In this document: positions 1-5,612 of the stretch, piece after piece
How positions within the stretch are numbered: the first letter of the stretch is position 1
Layout of the letters: every line of letters starts with the position of its first letter
NCBI GenBank assembly: GCA_030149405.1
Contig: JASBRM010000289.1
Coordinates: 1 to 5,612 of the forward strand
From: Neptuniibacter sp.
Lineage (GTDB): Bacteria; Pseudomonadota; Gammaproteobacteria; Pseudomonadales; Balneatricaceae
Direction: 5' to 3'
Length of the DNA stretch: 5,612 bases
The notes under the pieces: model-generated
Told to the model about the DNA's origin: nothing
The model's database searches: none
The model's input: only the letters and a program-made list of their open reading frames with translations
Position numbers and translations under genes: made by a program

Positions 1-1
1 A

Positions 2-286
2 GAAGTACTGCCGAAACTCAGTTTAAGCGAAGTGGCTAATATCCTGGCGGGTGCCACTGCCTGCGTTTCTGTAGATACCGGTCTTTCACACCTTGCTGCA
101 GCACTGGACAGACCTAACGTTATTCTCTTTGGCCCTACCGATCCGGGACTGGTAGGAGGTTATGGTCAGGACCAATATTGCCTGCTGGCTTCAGACTACC
201 CGGAAGTTGATACAAAAATTGAGCCGGCAGTTTTTGCCCCACTGACTCCTGAAATTGTCTGGGATCAACTCGAGTTGATCCTCTGA
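2..286 (+). CDS. waaC: Lipopolysaccharide heptosyltransferase I, C-terminal part (partial at left edge)
   Basis: The reading frame is open from base 2 to TGA at 284-286, giving the last 94 residues. Members of this family (glycosyltransferase family 9, GT-B fold, about 320 residues) transfer the first L-glycero-D-manno-heptose from an ADP-heptose donor to Kdo2-lipid A at the cytoplasmic face of the inner membrane, building the LPS inner core. The sequence shows the GT9 C-terminal signature: LAGATACVSVDTGLSHLAAA followed by a RPN-x-ILFGPTDPGLVGGYG stretch, with the Asp-Thr-Gly and His of the nucleotide-sugar site. The GPTDPGLxGGYG wording is closer to WaaC than to WaaF, whose motif differs there. 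A GTG at 32 is only an internal valine codon; the true start lies outside the window. The 137-bp gap and the unrelated next gene suggest that this is the last gene of its unit. WaaC rather than another GT9 enzyme is likely but rests on a partial sequence. Confidence 0.85.
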   Translation, partial: EVLPKLSLSEVANILAGATACVSVDTGLSHLAAALDRPNVILFGPTDPGLVGGYGQDQYCLLASDYPEVDTKIEPAVFAPLTPEIVWDQLELIL

Positions 287-359
287 AAATTCAATCCAGT
301 ACAATAAATAAGTACTTTCGGATATTTCCGCATAGACAACGAATAAATAGCCACACTGT

Positions 360-378
360 TTAGTTAAAACTCAACTAA
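360..378. repeat. 6-bp inverted repeat upstream of the c-di-GMP gene
   Basis: TTAGTT (360-365) and AACTAA (373-378) are perfect inverted arms around a 7-base centre. The repeat lies 46 bp before the TTG start of the downstream gene, where an operator could sit. Just downstream, TAAGAT at 382-387 is a 4/6 match to a sigma-70 -10 box, but no good -35 accompanies it. The region is AT-rich, so a chance match is quite possible. Confidence 0.3.
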
Positions 379-412
379 GATTAAGATCATACGAATAGCC
401 CGACGAAGTAGC

Positions 413-416
413 AGGG
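413..416 (+). promoter_or_regulatory. Ribosome binding site deciding a TTG start
   Basis: AGGG lies 7 bases before TTG at 424. An in-frame TAG at 409-411 rules out any earlier start. The first in-frame ATG is codon 78, beyond the first transmembrane helix, so it would remove the membrane anchor. Together these favour TTG 424 as the start. Confidence 0.6.
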
Positions 417-423
417 TCCAGAA

Positions 424-3400
424 TTGATACATAACAATTATTTACTATCCAGCAGATCATTATCGACTGCCAGAGTATTTTTAGCCCTGGCGTTCATACC
501 TTTGTTGCTGGTAGCCCTCAGCGGAGTCTTCATCTACTTAGATCTGACTTCTAAAGCTAAGGATGAAGCCATCGCGCATAGCAGAAACAGCGCTAAGCTA
601 CTCTCCAGCAGAACCAATGATTATGTTTCCAACCGTACCCATTCGGTGAAACTTATGGCTGGAGAAAAGGTGATAGAAAATCTGGCGTTACAGCCAAACC
701 AGTCCAATCTTCAAGCCGCAAAAGAAACTCTGAGCAGATATTGCGACACTCTTTCTGCTTCAATTTGTTATGTGATGGATCAACAGGGTTATATGGTTGC
801 AGATAATCGCCCTCCAGCTACAACCCTGGCTGGAAATAACTATGGTTTCCGTGATTATTTTCTCCATGCAATCAAAGGCGAACCCAGCTTATTCCTGGCT
901 CTGGGTGCCTCGACAAAAAAACGAGGACTGTATTTCAGCCACCCAATTTATTCCTCTAACCAAATCGTTGGTGTTGCTGTAATTAAGTTCCTTCCTGATG
1001 AGCTTGAACAGAGCTACCAAGGGCTGAGCGGAAAAGCATTATTGGTTGATAGTAACGGCATTATTTTTGCCGCAAGTGATCCTGATTATCAGTTTAAAAG
1101 CCTATTTCCAATTGAACAGGTAAAACTCCAGAAAATCATCGATTCCAGGCAATTTGGCGACGAAATTCCAGAGCATATTCTGAAGCAGAATATTGAACAT
1201 GATTTGGTTATCGACTCCCTTGGCAATGAATTTCTTCTCGATCAGGCTACAGTATCAAGCATCCCTGGTTGGAAAATTATTTACCTGCTGCCACCTGAGC
1301 AGTTTGCAAAAGCCTCTGATAATCAAAAACAAATAATTTTTCTCACAGCGATTGTGTTGTTTTTCATGATCGTTCTGATTGTGGTCTCCAAACTGTTCTT
1401 AAACCTAAAACAAACACTCAGAGAAAGTGATGACTACCGTTTCAAACTGGAAGAAAGTAAAGATCGATTACAACAATTTGAAGAGATCACAACGGAAGCC
1501 ATCATCATACGTGATGAGTTGAAAATACTGGACTTCAACAAACGCACTGAAGAGTTGTTTCAGCTATCCAGAGAAGCACTGTTAAACTCAGAGCTCCCTG
1601 CTTTATTTGCTACAAGCACTGCCGAACAAACAATGGAATTGATGCTCAGCCGTTCTGAAAAACCCTATAAGGCTGACATCCTGACTCACTTTGGTGAAGA
1701 ATTACCCGTTGTTATTACTGACCGGGCAACCACATGGAATGGCCAGAAAGTCCAGGTAACCTCGCTTAAAGATGAGAGTCGGCATAAAGCTGTTAAACAA
1801 AAACTGTTGGCTAGTGAAAGTCGGTTCCGTCAACTCTCGGATCTGGTTTCTGAAGGCATTCTAATCTTTTCCGATGATACGGTTGTTGATGCAAATGATG
1901 CATTATGTTCGATTATCGGTTTACGCAAGGAAGACTTGATCGGTGTACCGATGAGTCAGGTATTCCCGGACGATATTCGCGAATCGTTCCCTAGCTCTGA
2001 CAGCGCTTTTGTTGAGCAGGAATTCGACCTTCCCCGCCAGGATGGCACATTTTTCCCAGCCGAACTCTCAACGGCCAGCATGGTGTTTGAAGACGGCTTA
2101 TATACCGTTCTGTCTATACGTGACATAACCAGCCAGAAAGAGCAGGAAGAACACATTCTGTATCAGGCTCAGTATGATCTGCTCACCGATATCCCTAACC
2201 GCTTCCTCGCAAGGGATCGTGCTGAACATGCCATGGCAAACGCTGATAGATCCTCCAAAAAAATGGTGCTGATGTTCATCGACCTTGATGGTTTTAAAAA
2301 GGTAAATGACAGCCTTGGGCACGATGTTGGAGACATATTACTTCAGCTCGCCAGTCGCCGTTTTAAAAGCTGCCTACAACCCAACGATACTCTTGCACGC
2401 CACGGTGGTGATGAATTCATTATTATTGTCGAGGATGTCAATGAACCCGAGGATACCAAACTGTTACTGGAAAAAATTCTGCAACAGTTCTCCAACCCTT
2501 TTATTATCGACAACAAGGAACTGATTGTTACTGCAAGTATCGGTGTTGCGGTATACCCGAATGATGCGCAGGACTATCCCGCTCTTCTCCGGGCAGCGGA
2601 CATCGGCATGTATAAAGCTAAAAAAGATGGCCGCAACACTTTCCATTTCTATACCCAAGAGATGAATAATATTGCGGTTCGTCAGTTGCAGCTAGACAAC
2701 AACTTGCGCTTTGCACTCGAACGAGATGAGTTTCATCTGGTCTTTCAGCCTCTGGTTTCAGGCGGACTGAATGCGGGTAAAGTTGTAGGTGCTGAAGCTT
2801 TGTTACGTTGGGATTCGAAAGAGCTTGGACTCATATCCCCGGATGAATTTATTCCACTCACAGAAAATACCGGCCTGATTATACCGATTGGGCGCTGGGT
2901 GCTTTTGGAAGCCTGTAAGCATGCGAAGGCATGGGTTGACCAAGGGTTTGAAGATTTCAGTATCTCAGTGAACGTATCGCCACGTCAGTTCAGCGGTAAT
3001 CATTTTATCCATGACCTTAACTACGCTCTTGGGAAAAGCGGGCTGTCCCCACAAAACCTTAATCTGGAGGTAACTGAAGGACTGCTGATTCAAGCAACAT
3101 CAGAGCTCAATGACACACTCAAGTACCTTTCCGAAATGGGTGTAAGAATCAGCATGGATGATTTTGGTACTGGCTACTCATCTCTTCGTTATCTGCAGAC
3201 ATTCCCGTTTAATAACCTGAAGATTGATCGTGCTTTTATCAACAACCTACCCAATCATAAAGACTCAAAAATTCTTGTGGCCGCCATCATTGCCATGGCC
3301 CACAAACTGGGTCTGAGCGTTACCGCAGAAGGTATCGAGACGATTGAACAATTCAACTATATGAACATTTTGGATTGCGATGTATTACAGGGTTTTTACA

Positions 3401-3489
3401 TTGGCAAACCCATGCAGGCACCTCAATTCGAAGAGTTCCTGTTCAATACAAGCGATAACAAAATAATTTCTAGTCACTACGAAATTTAG
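424..3489 (+). CDS. Membrane-bound dCache-PAS-PAS-GGDEF-EAL c-di-GMP cyclase/phosphodiesterase
   Basis: This 1021-residue inner-membrane signalling protein probably makes and/or degrades cyclic di-GMP. Order of parts: transmembrane helix about 17-39; periplasmic double Cache sensor about 40-300, with a DctB-like core (NYGFRDYF near 139-146, ALG-x-ST and RGLYFSHPI near 159-175); transmembrane helix about 302-324; short helical linker to about 352; PAS about 352-450; second PAS with PAC-like end about 464-570; GGDEF about 583-745; EAL about 752-1010. The GGDEF motif is intact at 661-665, with metal-ligand Asp620. The inhibitory I-site has Gln652 instead of Arg before Asp655. The EAL domain keeps E791, N850, E882, D912-D913, K933, E969 and Q989, with DDFGTGYSSL complete, so it should be catalytically competent. 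There is no HAMP domain. The start is TTG (stop at 409 upstream, AGGG at 413). The gene stands alone, 137 bp after waaC. Architecture is certain from motifs; the ligand and net activity are inferred. Confidence 0.93.
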   Translation: MIHNNYLLSSRSLSTARVFLALAFIPLLLVALSGVFIYLDLTSKAKDEAIAHSRNSAKLLSSRTNDYVSNRTHSVKLMAGEKVIENLALQPNQSNLQAAKETLSRYCDTLSASICYVMDQQGYMVADNRPPATTLAGNNYGFRDYFLHAIKGEPSLFLALGASTKKRGLYFSHPIYSSNQIVGVAVIKFLPDELEQSYQGLSGKALLVDSNGIIFAASDPDYQFKSLFPIEQVKLQKIIDSRQFGDEIPEHILKQNIEHDLVIDSLGNEFLLDQATVSSIPGWKIIYLLPPEQFAKASDNQKQIIFLTAIVLFFMIVLIVVSKLFLNLKQTLRESDDYRFKLEESKDRLQQFEEITTEAIIIRDELKILDFNKRTEELFQLSREALLNSELPALFATSTAEQTMELMLSRSEKPYKADILTHFGEELPVVITDRATTWNGQKVQVTSLKDESRHKAVKQKLLASESRFRQLSDLVSEGILIFSDDTVVDANDALCSIIGLRKEDLIGVPMSQVFPDDIRESFPSSDSAFVEQEFDLPRQDGTFFPAELSTASMVFEDGLYTVLSIRDITSQKEQEEHILYQAQYDLLTDIPNRFLARDRAEHAMANADRSSKKMVLMFIDLDGFKKVNDSLGHDVGDILLQLASRRFKSCLQPNDTLARHGGDEFIIIVEDVNEPEDTKLLLEKILQQFSNPFIIDNKELIVTASIGVAVYPNDAQDYPALLRAADIGMYKAKKDGRNTFHFYTQEMNNIAVRQLQLDNNLRFALERDEFHLVFQPLVSGGLNAGKVVGAEALLRWDSKELGLISPDEFIPLTENTGLIIPIGRWVLLEACKHAKAWVDQGFEDFSISVNVSPRQFSGNHFIHDLNYALGKSGLSPQNLNLEVTEGLLIQATSELNDTLKYLSEMGVRISMDDFGTGYSSLRYLQTFPFNNLKIDRAFINNLPNHKDSKILVAAIIAMAHKLGLSVTAEGIETIEQFNYMNILDCDVLQGFYIGKPMQAPQFEEFLFNTSDNKIISSHYEI

Positions 3490-3521
3490 CTGCAATTGAT
3501 TGATCTGGCTTACCCAACATC

Positions 3522-3534
3522 ACGAAGCATTCGT
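3522..3534. repeat. Short palindrome abutting a -10 box (possible operator)
   Basis: ACGAA (3522-3526) and TTCGT (3530-3534) form a perfect 5-bp inverted repeat around GCA. It ends one base before the TATAAT at 3536, where the promoter spacer would be. That placement suits a repressor or MerR-type activator, but the arms are short and no known operator consensus is matched. Confidence 0.3.
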
Positions 3535-3535
3535 C

Positions 3536-3541
3536 TATAAT
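3536..3541 (+). promoter_or_regulatory. Probable -10 box of the ArsC-like gene
   Basis: A perfect TATAAT lies 40 bp before the ATG at 3581, which would give a 5' UTR of about 32 bases. At 16-18 bp spacing upstream there is no recognisable -35 hexamer (the sequence is about CCCAAC) and no extended TG. The promoter may therefore be weak or depend on an activator. Confidence 0.45.
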
Positions 3542-3580
3542 GCACACAAACAATAACAATGACCTTCTATCGAGGATTCT

Positions 3581-3988
3581 ATGACCGCAAACCCGCTTAA
3601 GTCGATTTTATTCATTTGCCGACATAACAGTGTGCGATCGCAACTAGCCGCTTTGCTGACAGAAAAGATCAGTAACTCTAAAGTACAAGCTCACAGCGCA
3701 GGGCCTGAGCCTTCTTCGATACCTCAACATGTTCAGGACTGGGCGGTGCAACTGGGTCATTCCGGACAACTTGCAACGCAGTCACTGGAACAGGTAGCAG
3801 ACCAACCATTCGACATGGTAGTCACCCTGTGTGATAAATCTCACCAGGCATTACCGAACCTCAAAAGCGATCATCAACAGATCCGCTGGGACTTTCACCA
3901 CGCAGACAATGCAGAAGACTTGAAACATCTGGAAATTGAACTGGCAGAAAGGATCCGCCTGCTACTTCTGACAAAAGGTGTGATTTAA
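3581..3988 (+). CDS. Low-molecular-weight phosphatase / ArsC-like protein
   Basis: This 135-residue cytoplasmic protein has the length and fold signature of the LMW protein tyrosine phosphatase family, which includes thioredoxin-coupled arsenate reductases. The N-terminal P-loop is ILFICRHNSVRSQLA, with C13-x5-R19, N16 and S20 conserved, followed by HSAGPEP at 38-44 as in ArsC. FDMVVTLCD at 77-85 matches the ArsC strand carrying the second redox cysteine (C84). However, the third, resolving cysteine seven residues on is Leu91, and the usual W-x-F-x-DP acid loop reads WDFHHAD at 103-109, so the general acid Asp is replaced or displaced. Arsenate reduction by the normal Cys relay therefore looks impaired, and no arsR, arsB or acr3 is adjacent. 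GAGGA at 3572-3576, 5 bases before ATG, supports the start. It ends 8 bp from a convergent tRNA gene. The family is secure; substrate and activity are unknown. Confidence 0.82.
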   Translation: MTANPLKSILFICRHNSVRSQLAALLTEKISNSKVQAHSAGPEPSSIPQHVQDWAVQLGHSGQLATQSLEQVADQPFDMVVTLCDKSHQALPNLKSDHQQIRWDFHHADNAEDLKHLEIELAERIRLLLLTKGVI

Positions 3989-3996
3989 GAAAGAAA

Positions 3997-4072
<76 letters not shown>

Positions 4073-4079
4073 ACACGTC

Positions 4080-4110
4080 GAAGCGGAGCGCATAATATCA
4101 GCTCCGCTTC
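4080..4110. repeat. Perfect 10-bp inverted repeat overlapping the tRNA promoter
   Basis: GAAGCGGAGC (4080-4089) and GCTCCGCTTC (4101-4110) are perfect inverted arms around an 11-base AT-rich centre containing the tRNA -10 box. One arm lies in the -35/-10 spacer, the other over the discriminator and probable start site. On the + strand it could also act as a hairpin after the ArsC-like gene, but only a weak pyrimidine stretch follows, several bases away, so a classical terminator is doubtful. Confidence 0.75.
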
Positions 4111-4119
4111 ATGATTCAA
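4085..4119 (-). promoter_or_regulatory. Sigma-70 promoter of tRNA-Thr with stringent-type discriminator
   Basis: On the minus strand a -35 TTGAAT (4119-4114) is followed after 16 bp by -10 TATTAT (4097-4092), with an extended TG (TGA at 4100-4098). The bases just after the -10 read GCGCTCCGC, the GC-rich discriminator typical of stringently controlled rRNA and tRNA promoters. Transcription would start near 4085, leaving a leader of about 12 nt before the mature tRNA 5' end at 4072. This was read by eye, not scored. Confidence 0.7.
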
Positions 4120-4244
4120 GTCTTTTCCTTAGTTATTTACTGACTCTCCCAATTAAAACCACTTACATGTACTTTAGAACCGAATCCAGATGTAAAAATT
4201 GACCTGCTAAAAAGTGAGTGCCACTCTACTTTGGATAAAAAGAA

Positions 4245-4250
4245 AAGGAG
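4245..4250 (+). promoter_or_regulatory. Ribosome binding site selecting ATG 4259
   Basis: AAGGAG lies 8 bases before ATG 4259, a near-ideal Shine-Dalgarno. An in-frame GTG at 4214 would put this element inside the coding region and add 15 residues that the family does not need, so ATG 4259 is preferred. Confidence 0.85.
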
Positions 4251-4258
4251 CTAGAAAC

Positions 4259-5269
4259 ATGCATGCATATCAGGTCGACTCAGCTGACGGCATTGGTGCA
4301 GTTAAAAAGGTAGAGATAGATACTCCAACCCCAGGTGATAATGAAGTACTGGTTAAAATGAAAGCCTGTTCTCTCAACTACCGAGATCTTCTTATTACAA
4401 TGGGTGGCTATGTCAGAAACGATGTAAGACCAATCGTACCCTTATCCGATGGTGCCGGAGAAGTGATTCAGGTGGGTAAAAACGTTACTCAGTTTCAGCC
4501 GGGTGATCGTGTAATCGGCAACTTTTTCCAGCATTGGGAAAATGGAAACATTGATGATGCTGGCCTTAACTCAGCATTAGGTGGCAGTATCAATGGTGTG
4601 TTATCTGAGTATTTTATTCTGAATGAAGATTGTACTGTAAAAATCCCTGAACACCTTTCATTTGAAGAAGCCTCCACTCTTCCATGTGCCGCTACAACTG
4701 CCTGGCATGCGTTAGTTGAAGTCGGCAATATCAAAGCCGGTGATACTATTCTACTGCTGGGGACAGGCGGCGTATCCATTTTTGGTTTGCAGATAGCCAA
4801 AGCCAAAGGCGCCAAAGTGATTATCACTTCTTCCAGCGATGAAAAACTGAAAAGAGCTGCTGACATGGGAGCAGACCATACCATTAATTACAAAGACACC
4901 CCGGATTGGGAAGAACAAGTCCTCTCTTTAACAAATGGTCAAGGGGTGGATAACGTACTCGAAGTGGGTGGAGCTGGTACTTTCGAAAAATCTGTTGCCA
5001 GTGCAAAGGTCAATGGAACCGTTTCTGTGATCGGTATTCTGACAGGTCTGGAAAACCCAACCATCAGCTTGATGACTATTTTCAATCTTCTTCGAATTCA
5101 GGGCATTTATGTTGGCAGTACCGCAATGCTAACGGATCTATGTGACTTTATGGCTGAACATAAGATCAATCCGGTAATCGATAAGGCATTCGATTTTTCC
5201 GAAAGTATGGATGCCTACAACCATATGGCTTCAGCAAAACACTTTGGCAAAATAGTCATTACTAACTAA
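4259..5269 (+). CDS. Zinc-independent MDR-family NAD(P)-dependent alcohol dehydrogenase / quinone oxidoreductase
   Basis: This 336-residue cytoplasmic oxidoreductase belongs to the medium-chain dehydrogenase/reductase superfamily, with typical length. The N-terminal GroES-like substrate domain covers about 1-125: PxPGDNEVLVKMKA, then SLNYRDLL at 38-45 where zinc alcohol dehydrogenases carry the catalytic Cys, SDGAGEV at 63-69, and QPGDRV at 80-85. The Rossmann domain starts near 150 with the dinucleotide loop GTGGVSIFG at 168-176. After strand two comes TSSSDEKL (190-197), a Ser-rich end rather than an acidic one, which leans towards NADP(H). The four-Cys structural zinc lobe is absent. The ALGG and GVLSEYF wording near 106-119 recalls the MDR subgroup annotated as NAD(P)-dependent alcohol dehydrogenase; the substrate cannot be told. 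ATG 4259 with AAGGAG is the start. It is a single-gene unit, divergent from tRNA-Thr; no clear promoter was found in the 139 bp between the tRNA promoter and the ATG. A near-perfect palindrome follows the stop. Confidence 0.88.
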   Translation: MHAYQVDSADGIGAVKKVEIDTPTPGDNEVLVKMKACSLNYRDLLITMGGYVRNDVRPIVPLSDGAGEVIQVGKNVTQFQPGDRVIGNFFQHWENGNIDDAGLNSALGGSINGVLSEYFILNEDCTVKIPEHLSFEEASTLPCAATTAWHALVEVGNIKAGDTILLLGTGGVSIFGLQIAKAKGAKVIITSSSDEKLKRAADMGADHTINYKDTPDWEEQVLSLTNGQGVDNVLEVGGAGTFEKSVASAKVNGTVSVIGILTGLENPTISLMTIFNLLRIQGIYVGSTAMLTDLCDFMAEHKINPVIDKAFDFSESMDAYNHMASAKHFGKIVITN

Positions 5270-5282
5270 AGCCTTCCAATAG

Positions 5283-5345
5283 CCAGTGGTTTCCTTTACT
5301 GATAACTTTTCTAAATTCAAAAGCTCTAATTAAGGAAATCACTGG
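5283..5345. repeat. 14-bp near-perfect inverted repeat between the MDR gene and the response regulator
   Basis: CCAGTGGTTTCCTT (5283-5296) and AAGGAAATCACTGG (5332-5345) are inverted copies with one mismatch, which would be a G-U pair in RNA. They enclose 35 AT-rich bases holding a smaller stem, CTTTT (5306-5310) with AAAAG (5319-5323). GGAAATCA in the right arm (5334-5341) is repeated directly at 5344-5351, exactly 10 bp on. No U-tract follows on either strand, so it is not a standard intrinsic terminator. It could be a structured 3' end of the MDR mRNA, a regulator site or a small mobile-element relic. Confidence 0.7.
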
Positions 5346-5457
5346 AAATCATCCTTGCTCAATGGCATATTGAATACCTGAGTATTTTAGTCACACAATT
5401 TACATGGAATGTAGTTGTTTATTCTCTGGTTAAACCAGTCTTTGAGGATAATTACAG

Positions 5458-5612
5458 ATGTTAACTGAAGCAGCTGCTAACTCTACAGTCCTTGTTGTTG
5501 ATGATATGGCTTCCATGCGCGCCATCACCAAAAAAGTTTTAAAAACTTATGGTGTAAAAAATATCGTAGAAGCCGAAAACGGTAAGCAGGGTTTAGGACG
5601 CCTAAAAGTATC
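5458..5612 (+). CDS. CheY-like response regulator, N-terminus (partial at right edge)
   Basis: Only 51 codons are visible. After a short hydrophilic lead, residues 10-16 read TVLVVDD: strand one of a receiver domain, with the acidic pair D15-D16 that binds Mg2+. MASMRAITKKVLKTYG is helix one, and VKNIVEAENGKQGL is strand two and helix two. The phosphoacceptor Asp, expected around residue 60, and any output domain lie beyond the window, so it cannot be said whether this is a stand-alone CheY-type protein or a longer regulator. GAGG at 5444-5447, 10 bases before ATG 5458, is an acceptable ribosome binding site. It is preceded by 188 bp of non-coding DNA and is probably transcribed on its own. 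A link to the c-di-GMP protein upstream is possible but nothing in the sequence shows it. Confidence 0.9.
   Translation, partial: MLTEAAANSTVLVVDDMASMRAITKKVLKTYGVKNIVEAENGKQGLGRLKV

Noticed and set aside
298..330. Small hairpins (AGTAC/GTACT and CGGA/TCCG) after waaC as a terminator
   Set aside because: Stems are only 4-5 bp, AT-rich or short, and no run of T follows.
1956..2658. Several 64-74-codon open frames on both strands inside the GGDEF-EAL gene
   Set aside because: They are overlapping shadows of a well-supported coding frame and show no family resemblance.
4199..4227. TTGACC as a -35 box for the MDR gene
   Set aside because: The hexamer is good, but at 16-18 bp spacing the sequence is CACTCT-like, with no usable -10.
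4214..4258. Upstream GTG start that would lengthen the MDR protein by 15 residues
   Set aside because: The added residues are not part of the MDR fold and span the AAGGAG element that serves ATG 4259.
4495..4884. A 129-codon open frame on the minus strand inside the MDR gene
   Set aside because: It lies fully antisense to a gene with clear domain motifs, has no recognisable protein family or convincing ribosome binding site, and its composition follows the opposite frame.
5363..5378. TGGCAT as the start of a sigma-54 promoter before the response regulator
   Set aside because: The GC expected at -12 is missing at the required spacing.
5399..5425. TTTACA ... TATTCT as a promoter for the response regulator
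   Set aside because: The spacer is only 15 bp and the -10 matches 4 of 6; too weak to annotate, though it remains the best sigma-70 guess in that gap.

Overview
The window looks like chromosomal DNA of a marine-type gammaproteobacterium. This is an inference from three things: the WaaC-type heptosyltransferase C-terminus, a tRNA-Thr(UGU) very close to the enterobacterial form with an encoded CCA end, and moderate base composition by eye. An Oceanospirillales-like organism would fit, but the genus cannot be fixed from the sequence. Gene density is ordinary. I see no insertion sequence, prophage gene or CRISPR array.

Layout on the + strand unless stated. (1) 2-286 is the C-terminal third of an LPS heptosyltransferase I (waaC-like), cut by the window edge. 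(2) 424-3489 encodes a 1021-aa membrane-anchored c-di-GMP protein. It has two transmembrane helices around a DctB-like double Cache sensor, then two PAS domains, an intact GGDEF and an intact EAL. It starts at TTG. (3) 3581-3988 encodes a small protein of the low-molecular-weight phosphatase / ArsC fold that keeps the P-loop but lacks residues expected of a true arsenate reductase. (4) 3997-4072 on the minus strand is tRNA-Thr(UGU), tail to tail with gene 3. Its likely promoter, with a stringent-type GC-rich discriminator, lies at 4085-4119 inside a perfect 10-bp inverted repeat. (5) 4259-5269 encodes a zinc-free MDR-family NAD(P)-dependent alcohol dehydrogenase / quinone oxidoreductase. (6) 5270-5457 is a spacer with a 14-bp near-perfect inverted repeat. 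(7) From 5458 to the right edge is the start of a CheY-like receiver protein.

No operon is evident: every gene is separated by about 90-190 bp and most have their own ribosome binding site. Functionally the window mixes envelope synthesis, c-di-GMP signalling, a redox enzyme and a response regulator. The c-di-GMP protein is the most informative gene: its architecture suggests an extracellular small-molecule (possibly C4-dicarboxylate) input controlling synthesis or breakdown of c-di-GMP. I did not find a convincing wholly new system. The best leads are the sensor assignment, the degenerate ArsC-like protein, the palindromic tRNA promoter and the palindrome before the response regulator.
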